Assembly: GCA_002690445.1 (NCBI GenBank)
Contig: NZER01000208.1
Coordinates: forward strand, 1 to 23,413
Length of the DNA stretch: 23,413 bases
Direction: 5' to 3'
Origin: Candidatus Pacearchaeota archaeon
GTDB lineage: Archaea; Nanoarchaeota; Nanoarchaeia; Pacearchaeales; GW2011-AR1
Below the pieces are notes generated by a model that was given only the letters and a program-made list of their open reading frames with translations, was not told the origin of the DNA and did not search any database. A program made the translations under genes and the position numbers. Below, piece after piece: positions 6,570 to 12,736 of this stretch. Every line of letters begins with the position of its first letter. Within the stretch, counting starts at the first letter, position 1.

Positions 6570-6722
6570 ATGAATGAGATGTGGCAAGGAATCGTGATGG
6601 TGTTAGGGGGTGGTCTTGTGGTGGCAGGGATTGGGGTGGTTCTGGTGCTAGTGGTGAGGAAGATGGGGGAGGTTCGGAAGGTTCATGATGAAGAAAATGA
6701 GAATGAAGATGGTTTGTACTGA
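6570..6722 (+). CDS. 50-residue single-TM microprotein with charged tail
   Basis: Residues 7-29 form a Gly/Val/Leu TM segment, followed by RKMGEVRKV and an acidic end. GAAGGAG precedes the ATG. The TM followed by KMGE and a helical tail resembles the proteins at 3742 and especially 7050 (SKMGEKLGEIK), suggesting a family of bitopic microproteins repeated within the block. Confidence 0.45.
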   Translation: MNEMWQGIVMVLGGGLVVAGIGVVLVLVVRKMGEVRKVHDEENENEDGLY

Positions 6723-6742
6723 GTAGGTGATGGAACCTAACT

Positions 6743-6755
6743 TGCCCAAAGGGCA
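6743..6755 (+). promoter_or_regulatory. Stem-loop of the gene-start cassette
   Basis: TGCCC-AAA-GGGCA follows GGAACCTAACT and runs directly into GAGGAGA, the ribosome binding site of the 6769 gene. Confidence 0.6.
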
Positions 6756-6768
6756 GAGGAGAAATGTC

Positions 6769-7008
6769 ATGGATGCAATGAGATGGTTTTTAGGTGTAGG
6801 AGGAGGGCTTTTGGCTGTTTGTTTGTTGACTCTCGTGTATTTGTGGGGGAAAGCCAATGGCAAGGAGGAGAAGAGGGGAGTAACGAGAGCAGATGAAATG
6901 GATGAGATTTATAGGGGGGTTGGGAAGTCGTGGGGGATTATTGCAGAGGAGATGGTGAGGGCTCGGAAGTTTCGTGAGGGCGGTGGTGGCGGAGAAAAGA
7001 AGGAGTAG
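6769..7008 (+). CDS. Single-TM membrane protein with charged cytosolic tail
   Basis: The 79-residue protein has a TM at about residues 7-26 (Gly/Leu/Val), a Lys/Glu-rich region, a helix around residues 40-65, and an end in GGGGGEKKE. I chose ATG 6769 because the stem-loop and GAGGAGA lie just before it; the longer frame from 6727 would translate through the hairpin. The ATG at 6764 is out of frame and meets TGA at once. The function is unknown. Confidence 0.5.
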   Translation: MDAMRWFLGVGGGLLAVCLLTLVYLWGKANGKEEKRGVTRADEMDEIYRGVGKSWGIIAEEMVRARKFREGGGGGEKKE

Positions 7009-7023
7009 GTGACTAAACCTTAA

Positions 7024-7038
7024 TCTGCCTTAGGCAGA
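7024..7038 (+). promoter_or_regulatory. Stem-loop of the gene-start cassette
   Basis: TCTGCC-TTA-GGCAGA, a 6-bp stem, follows CTAAACCTTAA and leads into GGAGAATTGAGATG. It is very similar to the copy at 7273. Confidence 0.65.
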
Positions 7039-7049
7039 GGAGAATTGAG

Positions 7050-7253
7050 ATGACTGATGAACAGCAAGAAGTTTGGCTGATATTTGCCTTCTTGGTTGTT
7101 GTGGCTCTCTCTTGTTTTCTTGTGTTAGTAAAGCATGAATTAAGTAAGATGGGGGAGAAGCTAGGTGAAATTAAGGAGGCTCTTGAAAGGAGAACTCTGC
7201 CAGAGTCTCTTGATAATTCTGAGAAGGGAAAGAGCAACGGAGAAGCAAAGTAG
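7050..7253 (+). CDS. Single-TM protein with coiled-coil-like tail
   Basis: This 67-residue protein has a short acidic N-terminus, a TM at about residues 8-28 and a heptad-like helix (HELSKMGEKLGEIKEALERR), then a polar Ser/Asn/Lys tail. GGAGAATTGAG before the ATG gives a strong start. The architecture is shared with 3742 and 6570. It could form oligomers at the membrane. The family is unknown. Confidence 0.5.
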   Translation: MTDEQQEVWLIFAFLVVVALSCFLVLVKHELSKMGEKLGEIKEALERRTLPESLDNSEKGKSNGEAK

Positions 7254-7272
7254 TAGGTAGCTAAACTTTAAT

Positions 7273-7288
7273 TCTGCCTAGCGGCAGA
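7273..7288 (+). promoter_or_regulatory. Stem-loop of the gene-start cassette
   Basis: TCTGCC-TAGC-GGCAGA follows CTAAACTTTAAT and precedes GGGAGAACTGAGATG. The stem and flanks match the 7024 copy while the loop differs. Confidence 0.65.
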
Positions 7289-7300
7289 GGGAGAACTGAG

Positions 7301-7729
7301 ATGACGACTGAAGTAGAAAGAGATGCAGGAAATCTAGCGTTGATCGGTGTTGTGATGATCGGTCTCGTGGCAGCAGTTGGGATTCTTTTTCTTCCGCATG
7401 TTAAGAAAGGGAGAGAAGCTCAATTGAAAGAGAGGGTGAAAGTGGTGGAGGGGGTTTTGGTTGATTTGAAAGGGCAGTTGGAGGTGCTTGATGTGGCTCT
7501 TGTGCTGGTGATGCAGAGGAAAGCAGAGGAGAAAGATCCTAAGAAGGTGGAGAAGTGGGAGAAAGCAATTGAGGAGTTTGGATTGAGGAGGAAGGGGATT
7601 CGAAAGTGTATTAAGAAGGATGAGAAGATTTTGAAGGAGGTGAAGGAGGAGTTGGATAGGTGTTACGCGGATGTGGAACGTCAGTTGGAAGAGAAGAAGT
7701 CCCAGTTGGTAGAGATGGAGTCGGAGTGA
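7301..7729 (+). CDS. Membrane-anchored coiled-coil protein, paralogue of the 12737 gene
   Basis: The 142-residue protein has a TM at about residues 12-31, then a long charged coiled coil to the end. The segment from VDLKGQLE through EKWEKAIEEF to KEVKEELDRC lines up without large gaps with the 12737 product (LADLKNKLRE, KKWEDAGERL, ...KARKELEELL), which marks the two as paralogues. It might act as a scaffold or spacer at the membrane. The stem-loop cassette and GGGAGAACTGAG support the start. The family is unknown. Confidence 0.55.
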   Translation: MTTEVERDAGNLALIGVVMIGLVAAVGILFLPHVKKGREAQLKERVKVVEGVLVDLKGQLEVLDVALVLVMQRKAEEKDPKKVEKWEKAIEEFGLRRKGIRKCIKKDEKILKEVKEELDRCYADVERQLEEKKSQLVEMESE

Positions 7730-7789
7730 GGCAGTAAGTTTTCGTTGCGTTGTGTCAGAAGATTGAGGCAACTTGAGAAAGGAAAAAAA

Positions 7790-8026
7790 ATGATATGTGA
7801 TGTGAGAGATGAGTCGGTTGTGGATATGGACCTGGGTTTTTCTGAGGAGGAGATTGGGGGGATAGAGATGTGGAGGAAGGTGAAGGAGGTTGCTAAACTG
7901 GTGGATGATAAGAAGGAGGATAGTTATGATGCCTGCGTCATGGTTTGCGAGAGGCATGGTGATGCTGGCAGTGAGAAGGTGATGGAGCTTTTGGGAGAGT
8001 ATGAGGAGAGCATTTTGCCAGAGTAG
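7790..8026 (+). CDS. Small acidic helical hypothetical protein
   Basis: This 78-residue, acidic, soluble protein appears largely helical (SEEEIGGIEMWRKVKEVAKL). AGAAAGGAAA lies before ATG 7790, whereas the longer frame from 7745 has no ribosome binding site. Three Cys are present without a metal-site spacing. The function is unknown. Confidence 0.5.
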   Translation: MICDVRDESVVDMDLGFSEEEIGGIEMWRKVKEVAKLVDDKKEDSYDACVMVCERHGDAGSEKVMELLGEYEESILPE

Positions 8027-8102
8027 GTGTGAACAGGATGGAGGGGCGTTTCTGGTGTTGAAAAGTTGGTTCTGGTTTCATGGAAGTTGATTTAGTACAA
8101 TG

Positions 8103-8137
8103 GATTGTGTCCTTGATTCTTAACAAAGGAAACAATC
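8103..8137 (+). promoter_or_regulatory. Hairpin that pairs out the ribosome binding site of the 8138 gene
   Basis: GATTGT (8103-8108) pairs with ACAATC (8132-8137), and TCCTT (8110-8114) pairs with AAGGA (8126-8130), with one mismatch between the arms. AAGGA is the ribosome binding site and the outer arm ends at the base before ATG 8138, so the fold could block initiation. Confidence 0.5.
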
Positions 8138-8461
8138 ATGTTACTGAAGAAAATCGTGGTTCTGGTGCTGGTGGCGCTGGTGGCGGGGGCGGTGGTTGGG
8201 TGTTCTGAGAATCATGCCTGGCGAATGGCAAATGGGACTTATGAAAGTTACACTCGGATCACTGGTGGTTTGGGTGAGCATTCTGGTAAGAGTGCAATTG
8301 GGAATAAGGGAGCTGTTATGGGGGTGGTGAAAGATGAGATAAAGATTTTGCCTCAGACAGAGGCGTCGCCTGGTACATTGACCCCTCGTGTGGAGGTTGT
8401 TGTTCCTACTGGTGGACAGCCTTCTGGTAACAGGAGGGTGAAGAGAAGTACAACTCAGTAG
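8138..8461 (+). CDS. Small lipoprotein
   Basis: The 107-residue precursor has Lys4-Lys5, a Val/Leu/Ala h-region and a lipobox-like VVGC with Cys22, typical of signal peptidase II substrates in bacteria; archaeal lipoboxes can look similar. The mature part of about 85 residues is polar and Pro/Gly-rich towards the end, with a basic tail (RRVKR). The function is unknown. It is probably membrane-tethered on the outer face. Confidence 0.55.
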   Translation: MLLKKIVVLVLVALVAGAVVGCSENHAWRMANGTYESYTRITGGLGEHSGKSAIGNKGAVMGVVKDEIKILPQTEASPGTLTPRVEVVVPTGGQPSGNRRVKRSTTQ

Positions 8462-8482
8462 GGGAACGAGCAGGAGATTATC

Positions 8483-9040
8483 ATGGATAAGGAAAACTTG
8501 AAGAGAAAGCTGTTTTTCGGTTTCTGCGTTCTTTTTGTGGCGGCGGCGTTTAGCTATAATGGCGAGACAGACCAGTTGTTTTCTTGGTCACGGTTTTTCG
8601 CTGTTCTGGCTGGGGTTTTGGTGGTGATGCTGCTGCTGGTTAACAACTTCAAGCCAAAGAAATTTGTCTATGTTGTTGTAGACATTCTTTTTGTTGTGCT
8701 GTTTGTGACTCCTGTCTGTGTTTATGGGACGTCTGAGGCAGCGGCGCATGTTGGCAAGATGTTTAGTCAGGATGTGGCTCTGAACGAGGCTGCACACGGG
8801 AGTGTGACCACGGGCATGAAGTTGTTTGGGGGACTTGGGAAGGTGTGGAGAATTGGATCTGAATATGTTTCTACTGGGAGCGAGAGCGAGACGCTGAATA
8901 CCAGTAGATATTCGGTTCATTGGATATTTGGCGGCCTGTTTGTTGTTGTGGTCACTGGTATCCTTTTTTACAGGTGGTATCAGGAGTGGAAGAAAAGGAG
9001 GAAGGAAGAGGCACTTAAGGCAGAGCTGGTTGAGGAATGA
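8483..9040 (+). CDS. Integral membrane protein, about four TM segments
   Basis: The 185-residue protein has hydrophobic stretches near residues 9-24, 34-53, 60-78 and 148-166. Between the third and fourth is a loop of about 70 residues, rich in Ser/Gly, probably exposed. It ends in a basic then acidic cytosolic tail (EWKKRRKEE). CAGGAG precedes the ATG. No transporter or enzyme motif is recognised. It follows the lipoprotein gene by 21 nt, so the two may be made together. Confidence 0.55.
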   Translation: MDKENLKRKLFFGFCVLFVAAAFSYNGETDQLFSWSRFFAVLAGVLVVMLLLVNNFKPKKFVYVVVDILFVVLFVTPVCVYGTSEAAAHVGKMFSQDVALNEAAHGSVTTGMKLFGGLGKVWRIGSEYVSTGSESETLNTSRYSVHWIFGGLFVVVVTGILFYRWYQEWKKRRKEEALKAELVEE

Positions 9041-9052
9041 GATCTTGATTGC

Positions 9053-9118
9053 AGGGGCGTCGGTTTTTCACATGCAGATTGTTTCTGTGTGGCTGGCGCC
9101 CTTGTTTTTTTCTTTTGG
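9053..9118 (+). terminator. Intrinsic-terminator-like hairpin after the 8483 gene
   Basis: AGGGGCG (9053-9059) pairs with CGCCCTT (9097-9103), seven pairs including one G-U, followed by GTTTTTTTCTTTT. Only about 30 nt separate it from the next gene's start region. Confidence 0.5.
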
Positions 9119-9122
9119 TTGA

Positions 9123-9137
9123 ACCTGCGCTGCAGGT
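9123..9137 (+). promoter_or_regulatory. Stem-loop of the gene-start cassette
   Basis: ACCTGC-GCT-GCAGGT, a 6-bp stem, is followed by AGAAGGAGA and the start at 9152. It belongs to the CCTGC/GCAGG subgroup with 9643 and 12265. Confidence 0.65.
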
Positions 9138-9151
9138 AGAAGGAGACAGTG

Positions 9152-9631
9152 ATGACTGAGTTGATAATAAGAAGTAGTGAAGAGGCGTTGAAGTTTGTTC
9201 GGAATGGGTTTTTATTTGCGGGGGATGTTGTGCTCGAGTGCGATTTGGAGTTTGAGCATGTTGTGGTTTGTTGTGAGTCTATCCGGGGTGTGGGGATTCC
9301 GAGATGGATTAAGGTGGAAGCGCTTATTGTTACAACGGGGGATGTTAGTGTGAATAGGATTGCTGCAACCAAGGACATTATTGCTGGAGATATCTTTGCA
9401 AAGGATATCACTGCAAGAAATGTTAGTGCAGGGAGAATAAGGGTGGTTGATAGTCTCGTTGCAGCGCATGTCATGGTGAGAGGGAATATTTTGGTAGGGG
9501 GTGGTGTTCGTGCAGCAGACATCGTGGTAGGCGGGAATATTGTGGTCAAGGGGAAGGTCACGACAACAAAGGAGATTCTTGCAAGAGGGAACATCGATGT
9601 GGGGGGGATTTCTTATCAGGATGAAGTTTGA
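9152..9631 (+). CDS. Bactofilin-like/polymer-forming beta-helix protein with six-residue repeats
   Basis: The protein has 159 residues. From about residue 57 to 155 the sequence has a clear six-residue rhythm, with a small hydrophobic residue at a fixed position and frequent Gly, Asp or Asn (IIAGDI, FAKDIT, NILVGG, IVVGGN, IVVKGK). This is the mark of a left- or right-handed beta-helix as in bactofilins and hexapeptide proteins. No TM or signal peptide is seen, so it is probably a cytosolic or membrane-associated polymer or scaffold. ATG 9152 is preferred over GTG 9149 because neighbours also start ATGAC. Transferase catalytic residues are not evident. Confidence 0.55.
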   Translation: MTELIIRSSEEALKFVRNGFLFAGDVVLECDLEFEHVVVCCESIRGVGIPRWIKVEALIVTTGDVSVNRIAATKDIIAGDIFAKDITARNVSAGRIRVVDSLVAAHVMVRGNILVGGGVRAADIVVGGNIVVKGKVTTTKEILARGNIDVGGISYQDEV

Positions 9632-9642
9632 TTGAACATTAA

Positions 9643-9657
9643 TCCTGCGTGGCAGGA
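9643..9657 (+). promoter_or_regulatory. Stem-loop of the gene-start cassette
   Basis: TCCTGC-GTG-GCAGGA follows TTGAACATTAA. Its 3' arm runs into AGGAGACAGGC before ATG 9669. The stem is identical to that at 12265. Confidence 0.65.
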
Positions 9658-9668
9658 AGGAGACAGGC

Positions 9669-9902
9669 ATGAAACTTAGAAAGAGGATTGTGGAGGTTGG
9701 CGTACGGGTTGGAATCGAACTTGGGATTCTGATCTTGATTACGATCTCGGTGTTTGTGGGGGTGGTTGGGGGGTTGGGAGTAACCTTCTTCTACGTTGTT
9801 GCAATCATTGTTTTGGTTGCGGTGCTGGCGGTGTTGGTGGGGGCTGGTTTTGGCTGGCAGTGGTTTAAAGGGTTTGTTCGATCAAAGTTTGGGAAAAAAT
9901 GA
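9669..9902 (+). CDS. Two-TM membrane protein
   Basis: The 77-residue protein has a basic N-terminus (KLRKR), hydrophobic segments at about residues 15-38 and 40-62, and a basic C-terminus (RSKFGKK). Both ends are probably cytosolic by the positive-inside rule. AAGGAGACAGG precedes the ATG. The family is unknown. Confidence 0.5.
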   Translation: MKLRKRIVEVGVRVGIELGILILITISVFVGVVGGLGVTFFYVVAIIVLVAVLAVLVGAGFGWQWFKGFVRSKFGKK

Positions 9903-9932
9903 ATCTTTGTGTGGGTGGGAAGGAGAACGGAT

Positions 9933-10324
9933 ATGAAACTTCTTGGAACACTGATTGCGATTGCAGGGATTTGCATCGGAGGTGGGGCGGCGATTGCTAT
10001 TGGGTTGTGGGTTACAGGGGATGCTGGGTGTTGGTGGGCAGTGGCATTTCCCTTGGCAGCTGTTTTGTTTGTTGTTTCTGTGGGTGATGGGGTAAGAATT
10101 GGAGGAGGGATTGCAATTTCTGCAATTTGGGTTTTGGTTGGGGGCGGGGTTGTTTGGGGGTTGGTAGCTACAAAGAGTCTTTGGTATTTGTTTGGATTAC
10201 TGATTTCTGTGGTAGTTACTGTAGTGATTGCAGCGAGTTCATGTAGTGTTGAAGGGGTGAGATTGCCACAGCCATGTTGTTGGTGGCGGCGATGGTTGTG
10301 ATAAGTGTGAGTGTTTGTGAATGA
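9933..10324 (+). CDS. Multi-TM membrane protein with apparent frameshift at 10254-10257
   Basis: As read, the frame ends at 10301 in an odd Cys/Trp/Arg tail. If one G is added to GGGG at 10254-10257 the frame continues as GEIATAMLLVAAMVVISV, a clean TM helix, to TGA at 10322-10324. That gives 130 residues and about four TM segments. The corrected stop also leaves the same short spacing to the next stem-loop cassette as in neighbouring genes. AAGGAGAACGG precedes ATG 9933. I infer a base deletion (sequencing or mutation), or less likely a -1 shift in decoding. The function is unknown. Confidence 0.5.
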
Positions 10325-10332
10325 CGTAACAT

Positions 10333-10346
10333 TGCCCAAAAGGGCA
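10333..10346 (+). promoter_or_regulatory. Stem-loop of the gene-start cassette
   Basis: TGCCC-AAAA-GGGCA follows GACGTAACAT and runs into GAGGAGAACGG before ATG 10360. It is almost identical to the 6743 copy. Confidence 0.6.
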
Positions 10347-10359
10347 GAGGAGAACGGAC

Positions 10360-10842
10360 ATGAATGAGAACGAGAAGAAGATTGTGATCGGTGCGTCGTG
10401 GCAGGATGGGGTGCGGGTTGGGCTTGCTCTGCTTCTGGTAGTGATGAGTGTAGGGTGGGGTCTGATGTGTCTGATAGTTGGGTGGGTACCAGCTGTAGTT
10501 TCTTTTTTGGTGGGCTACATCATAGTTGCATCGGTAGTTGTGGCTGTGGTGGCTGTGGCGAAAAGGGGGTGGGAGAATGTTAATGGGATTGCCGGGTTTG
10601 GGGGATTGTGTGAAATGGCTGGCATTGCGAGGTCACTGGGTTTGGGATGGGTTTTTGGGGCAGTGTTTTGGTTAGTTAATTGGTACATCCTTTTGGGGGT
10701 TTTGGGGTTTGATAGAGCAAGGTTTTACGGGTGTTTCACGGGGATGGCTTGTGGGTTTGTCTTTGGGCTGATTCACGGGCTTGTTAATGAGTTTTATGAG
10801 TTTGGGAAGAAGAGAAACAATGAAGAAGAAGGAGAAGGATGA
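10360..10842 (+). CDS. Integral membrane protein, about four TM segments
   Basis: The protein has 160 residues. Hydrophobic segments lie near residues 18-40, 42-66, 95-117 and 122-142. The N-terminus is short and charged (MNENEKK), and the C-terminal tail is acidic and basic (KKRNNEEEGEG). The central polar loop is Gly/Asn-rich. The start is well supported by the stem-loop and GAGGAGAA. The stop overlaps the next start (TGATG). No known transporter signature is seen. Confidence 0.55.
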   Translation: MNENEKKIVIGASWQDGVRVGLALLLVVMSVGWGLMCLIVGWVPAVVSFLVGYIIVASVVVAVVAVAKRGWENVNGIAGFGGLCEMAGIARSLGLGWVFGAVFWLVNWYILLGVLGFDRARFYGCFTGMACGFVFGLIHGLVNEFYEFGKKRNNEEEGEG

Positions 10843-11063
10843 TGACAGAAAAAGAGCTTCGAGAGGTTCTGGCTGGTGCAGTGTCTTTTGCGAGATACTC
10901 TGTGAGGGATGTGTGGGGGGTTGTAGGAGTTGATGCAGAAGGAATGATTACTGCCCAGGTGTCAGCTGCTCTTGTTGATGCAGCTTTGAAACCGCGGGAC
11001 TTTGATACAGAAAAGGAGCTTCAGAAGGTCCTGCGTGAGAGGGGGGGAAAGGAGAAGGAGTAA
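10842..11063 (+). CDS. Small soluble hypothetical protein
   Basis: The 73-residue protein has a helical N-terminus (TEKELREVLAGAV), a hydrophobic middle that may be a small beta/alpha core, and a charged C-terminus repeating TEKEL. GAAGGAG lies 7 nt before ATG 10842; an adjacent in-frame ATG at 10839 is the alternative. It overlaps the upstream membrane protein gene by one base, so co-translation is likely. Confidence 0.5.
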   Translation: MTEKELREVLAGAVSFARYSVRDVWGVVGVDAEGMITAQVSAALVDAALKPRDFDTEKELQKVLRERGGKEKE

Positions 11064-11065
11064 CG

Positions 11066-11209
11066 ATGAGAAAAAAGGCAAGGAGGCGGGCGGTTCTTTG
11101 GTGGGCGTGGTTAGGAGGTAGTGTTCTGTTGGGGGCAGGGGGTTTGCTGGGGTTTCCATGGGAGGGTGTAGGTTTGGGGGTGGTGTTGTTGTTTGTGTTT
11201 GTGGTCTGA
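11066..11209 (+). CDS. 47-residue two-TM microprotein
   Basis: It starts 2 nt after the previous stop, with GGAGAAGGAG inside the upstream gene as ribosome binding site. A strongly basic start (MRKKARRR) precedes two hydrophobic stretches split by FPWEG, and the protein ends in FVFVV. It is nearly all membrane, with the N-terminus probably inside. The family is unknown. Confidence 0.45.
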   Translation: MRKKARRRAVLWWAWLGGSVLLGAGGLLGFPWEGVGLGVVLLFVFVV

Positions 11210-11286
11210 AGGAAGCAGAGGGAAGAAGGGTTTGGCAAGGTGTCAAGCCATGGTTAGTGTGTTGCAACATAGCAAGGAGCTAAAAA

Positions 11287-12189
11287 ATGCAACAGCAGAT
11301 GAAGAGTGTTCTTGTGGTGGCGGTTGTGGTTTTCTTTCTGGGTTGGGCTGTAGGACTGGCCAGCGGTGCGATGATTATCTCTCCGGTGGAGGAAAAGAGT
11401 CCGACAGCAAGTGAGCCTTCTCCGGGCAGTGGTGGCGGTTCGGGTGGCGGCGGGGGTGTTGTTGTGTCACAAGTTCCTCAGCGAATTCGCAAGGAAATCG
11501 GTTTTCCTGGTTTTTATGTGGGTCTGTCTGTTGAGAACCGGGAAGAAGAGACTTATAAGTGGGAAGGTAAAGATGGTGAGACATATATAGACATCTCACC
11601 AAAGCACACTTCTGGCTCACTTTATTTTGATATTGAGCAGGGTGCGCTGAATAACTATTACCTTCCGACAGGGAGCGATGTGGACGTGAGGAGGTATGAT
11701 GAAGAGGGGAGTTTCAGGGTGGATATTGGAGCAAGGTTCCGGTTGGTAGGTGAAGATGATGTTGAGGGATGGAAGGAGCTGCCGTCTGGCGGGGTGAACT
11801 TTGATTTCGGCATGGCGTTTTCATCCTGGATCTCGGTCCGGCACGGAAGTGACTGGATTTGGGATGAGGAAACTGGCGAGGGGTGGCCAGTTGAGAATGA
11901 TGGTGTGGAAGGGCATGGTGGTTTCAGTTTTGAAAATGCTGAGACAACTGATGCTCGTCTGAGTGTGCGAGAAGCGAGTCATTGGATAAATGATGTTTGT
12001 TATCCGGAGCTCGTGATTGAAGGGGAGTTTGATGTTCAGTGGCTTGGCGACATTCATGTGCTTACGGAGCTGAATGCGCTTGTCCCACTGGTTGACGGCG
12101 GTGAGGCGACAGTCCCAGAGCCCTGTACTTTGACACTTTTGGGGCTTGGGGCATTCGGTGCGCTTCTTCGTCGGCGTCGTGTGAGGTAG
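11287..12189 (+). CDS. Secreted PEP-CTERM protein
   Basis: This 300-residue precursor has an N-terminal signal segment (hydrophobic residues about 7-24), a Gly/Ser-rich linker near residues 46-57, and a body of about 210 residues, beta-rich with many Trp, Asp and Glu. It ends in a PEP-CTERM tail: VPEP at 276-279, a hydrophobic helix 280-294, then RRRR. PEP-CTERM tails are cut by exosortases in many Gram-negative bacteria; archaea use archaeosortases with other motifs. No sortase gene is in the window. The body has no domain I recognise; extracellular matrix or surface use is inferred. AAGGAG precedes ATG 11287. Confidence 0.75.
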   Translation: MQQQMKSVLVVAVVVFFLGWAVGLASGAMIISPVEEKSPTASEPSPGSGGGSGGGGGVVVSQVPQRIRKEIGFPGFYVGLSVENREEETYKWEGKDGETYIDISPKHTSGSLYFDIEQGALNNYYLPTGSDVDVRRYDEEGSFRVDIGARFRLVGEDDVEGWKELPSGGVNFDFGMAFSSWISVRHGSDWIWDEETGEGWPVENDGVEGHGGFSFENAETTDARLSVREASHWINDVCYPELVIEGEFDVQWLGDIHVLTELNALVPLVDGGEATVPEPCTLTLLGLGAFGALLRRRRVR

Positions 12190-12203
12190 TTGGTTGAAGT
12201 GCG

Positions 12204-12262
12204 AACCCTGCCTTGGGCTTGTTGTTTGGTCTGGGGCAGGGTTTTTGTTTTTTTGTTTTTTT
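12204..12262 (+). terminator. Terminator-like hairpin with conserved loop, copy 2
   Basis: AACCCTGCC (12204-12212) pairs perfectly with GGCAGGGTT (12235-12243), with a long T-rich tract to 12262. The loop resembles those at 5320 and 16224. It follows the PEP-CTERM gene and abuts the stem-loop cassette of the lipoprotein gene. Confidence 0.7.
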
Positions 12263-12264
12263 AA

Positions 12265-12279
12265 TCCTGCTTGGCAGGA
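12265..12279 (+). promoter_or_regulatory. Stem-loop of the gene-start cassette
   Basis: TCCTGC-TTG-GCAGGA follows TTTTTTAA and precedes GAAGGAGACGATCGTG before ATG 12296. Confidence 0.65.
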
Positions 12280-12295
12280 GAAGGAGACGATCGTG

Positions 12296-12691
12296 ATGAG
12301 GACAATAGGAATTGTCGGGTTGGTGGTGGTCTGTTTGATGTCGGTGGGATGTGCAACTGTGATTCGGGGGGTGACTCAGGACATTCGAATTGATTCGACT
12401 CCAGCAGGGGCGCAGGTGATGGTGGATGGTGTGTTTTGCGGGGTGACTCCGGTTGTTGTTGAGATGGCTCGGGGGTGTGATCACACTGTTCAAATTGGGG
12501 GGAGTTATTATCTGGCAAAGACTGTTTTTGTCCAGAGGAACTTTAGCGGGGCAATAGCAGGCAATGCTTTGCTAGGGGGCTGGTTGGGGGCGGGGGTTGA
12601 TGCTTTGAGTGGAGCAAGTTATGATCTAACTCCGTCAAGTATCTGTGTTCCGTTGCAGAGGAAGGGTCAGGTGGCGGTGTTGAAAGAGTAG
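12296..12691 (+). CDS. PEGA-domain lipoprotein
   Basis: The 131-residue precursor has a hydrophobic signal and a lipobox MSVGC with Cys19. The next residues, ATVIRGVTQDIRIDSTPAG, lead into a PEGA-type beta domain (AGAQVMVDG, GVTPVVVEM) to about residue 75. A Gly-rich hydrophobic hairpin (NALLGGWLGAGVDALSGA) then precedes a short end. This order matches a widespread small bacterial envelope lipoprotein family with PEGA, then a membrane-like FGN..GG..GL.ID..SGA stretch. It is probably tethered in the envelope. I chose ATG 12296 because the ribosome binding site and hairpin precede it and the lipobox falls at the right place; the frame open from 12194 crosses the terminator. Confidence 0.7.
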   Translation: MRTIGIVGLVVVCLMSVGCATVIRGVTQDIRIDSTPAGAQVMVDGVFCGVTPVVVEMARGCDHTVQIGGSYYLAKTVFVQRNFSGAIAGNALLGGWLGAGVDALSGASYDLTPSSICVPLQRKGQVAVLKE

Positions 12692-12709
12692 TTGGAACTT
12701 TAGATGACA

Positions 12710-12723
12710 CTCACGAAAGTGAG
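12710..12723 (+). promoter_or_regulatory. Stem-loop with GNRA loop before the 12737 gene
   Basis: CTCAC-GAAA-GTGAG follows TTGGAACTTTAGATGACA and runs into AAGGAGA before ATG 12737. The position is the same as the GGCAG-type stems but the stem sequence is unrelated, so the structure rather than the sequence seems kept. Confidence 0.6.
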
Positions 12724-12736
12724 AAGGAGACTGAAG

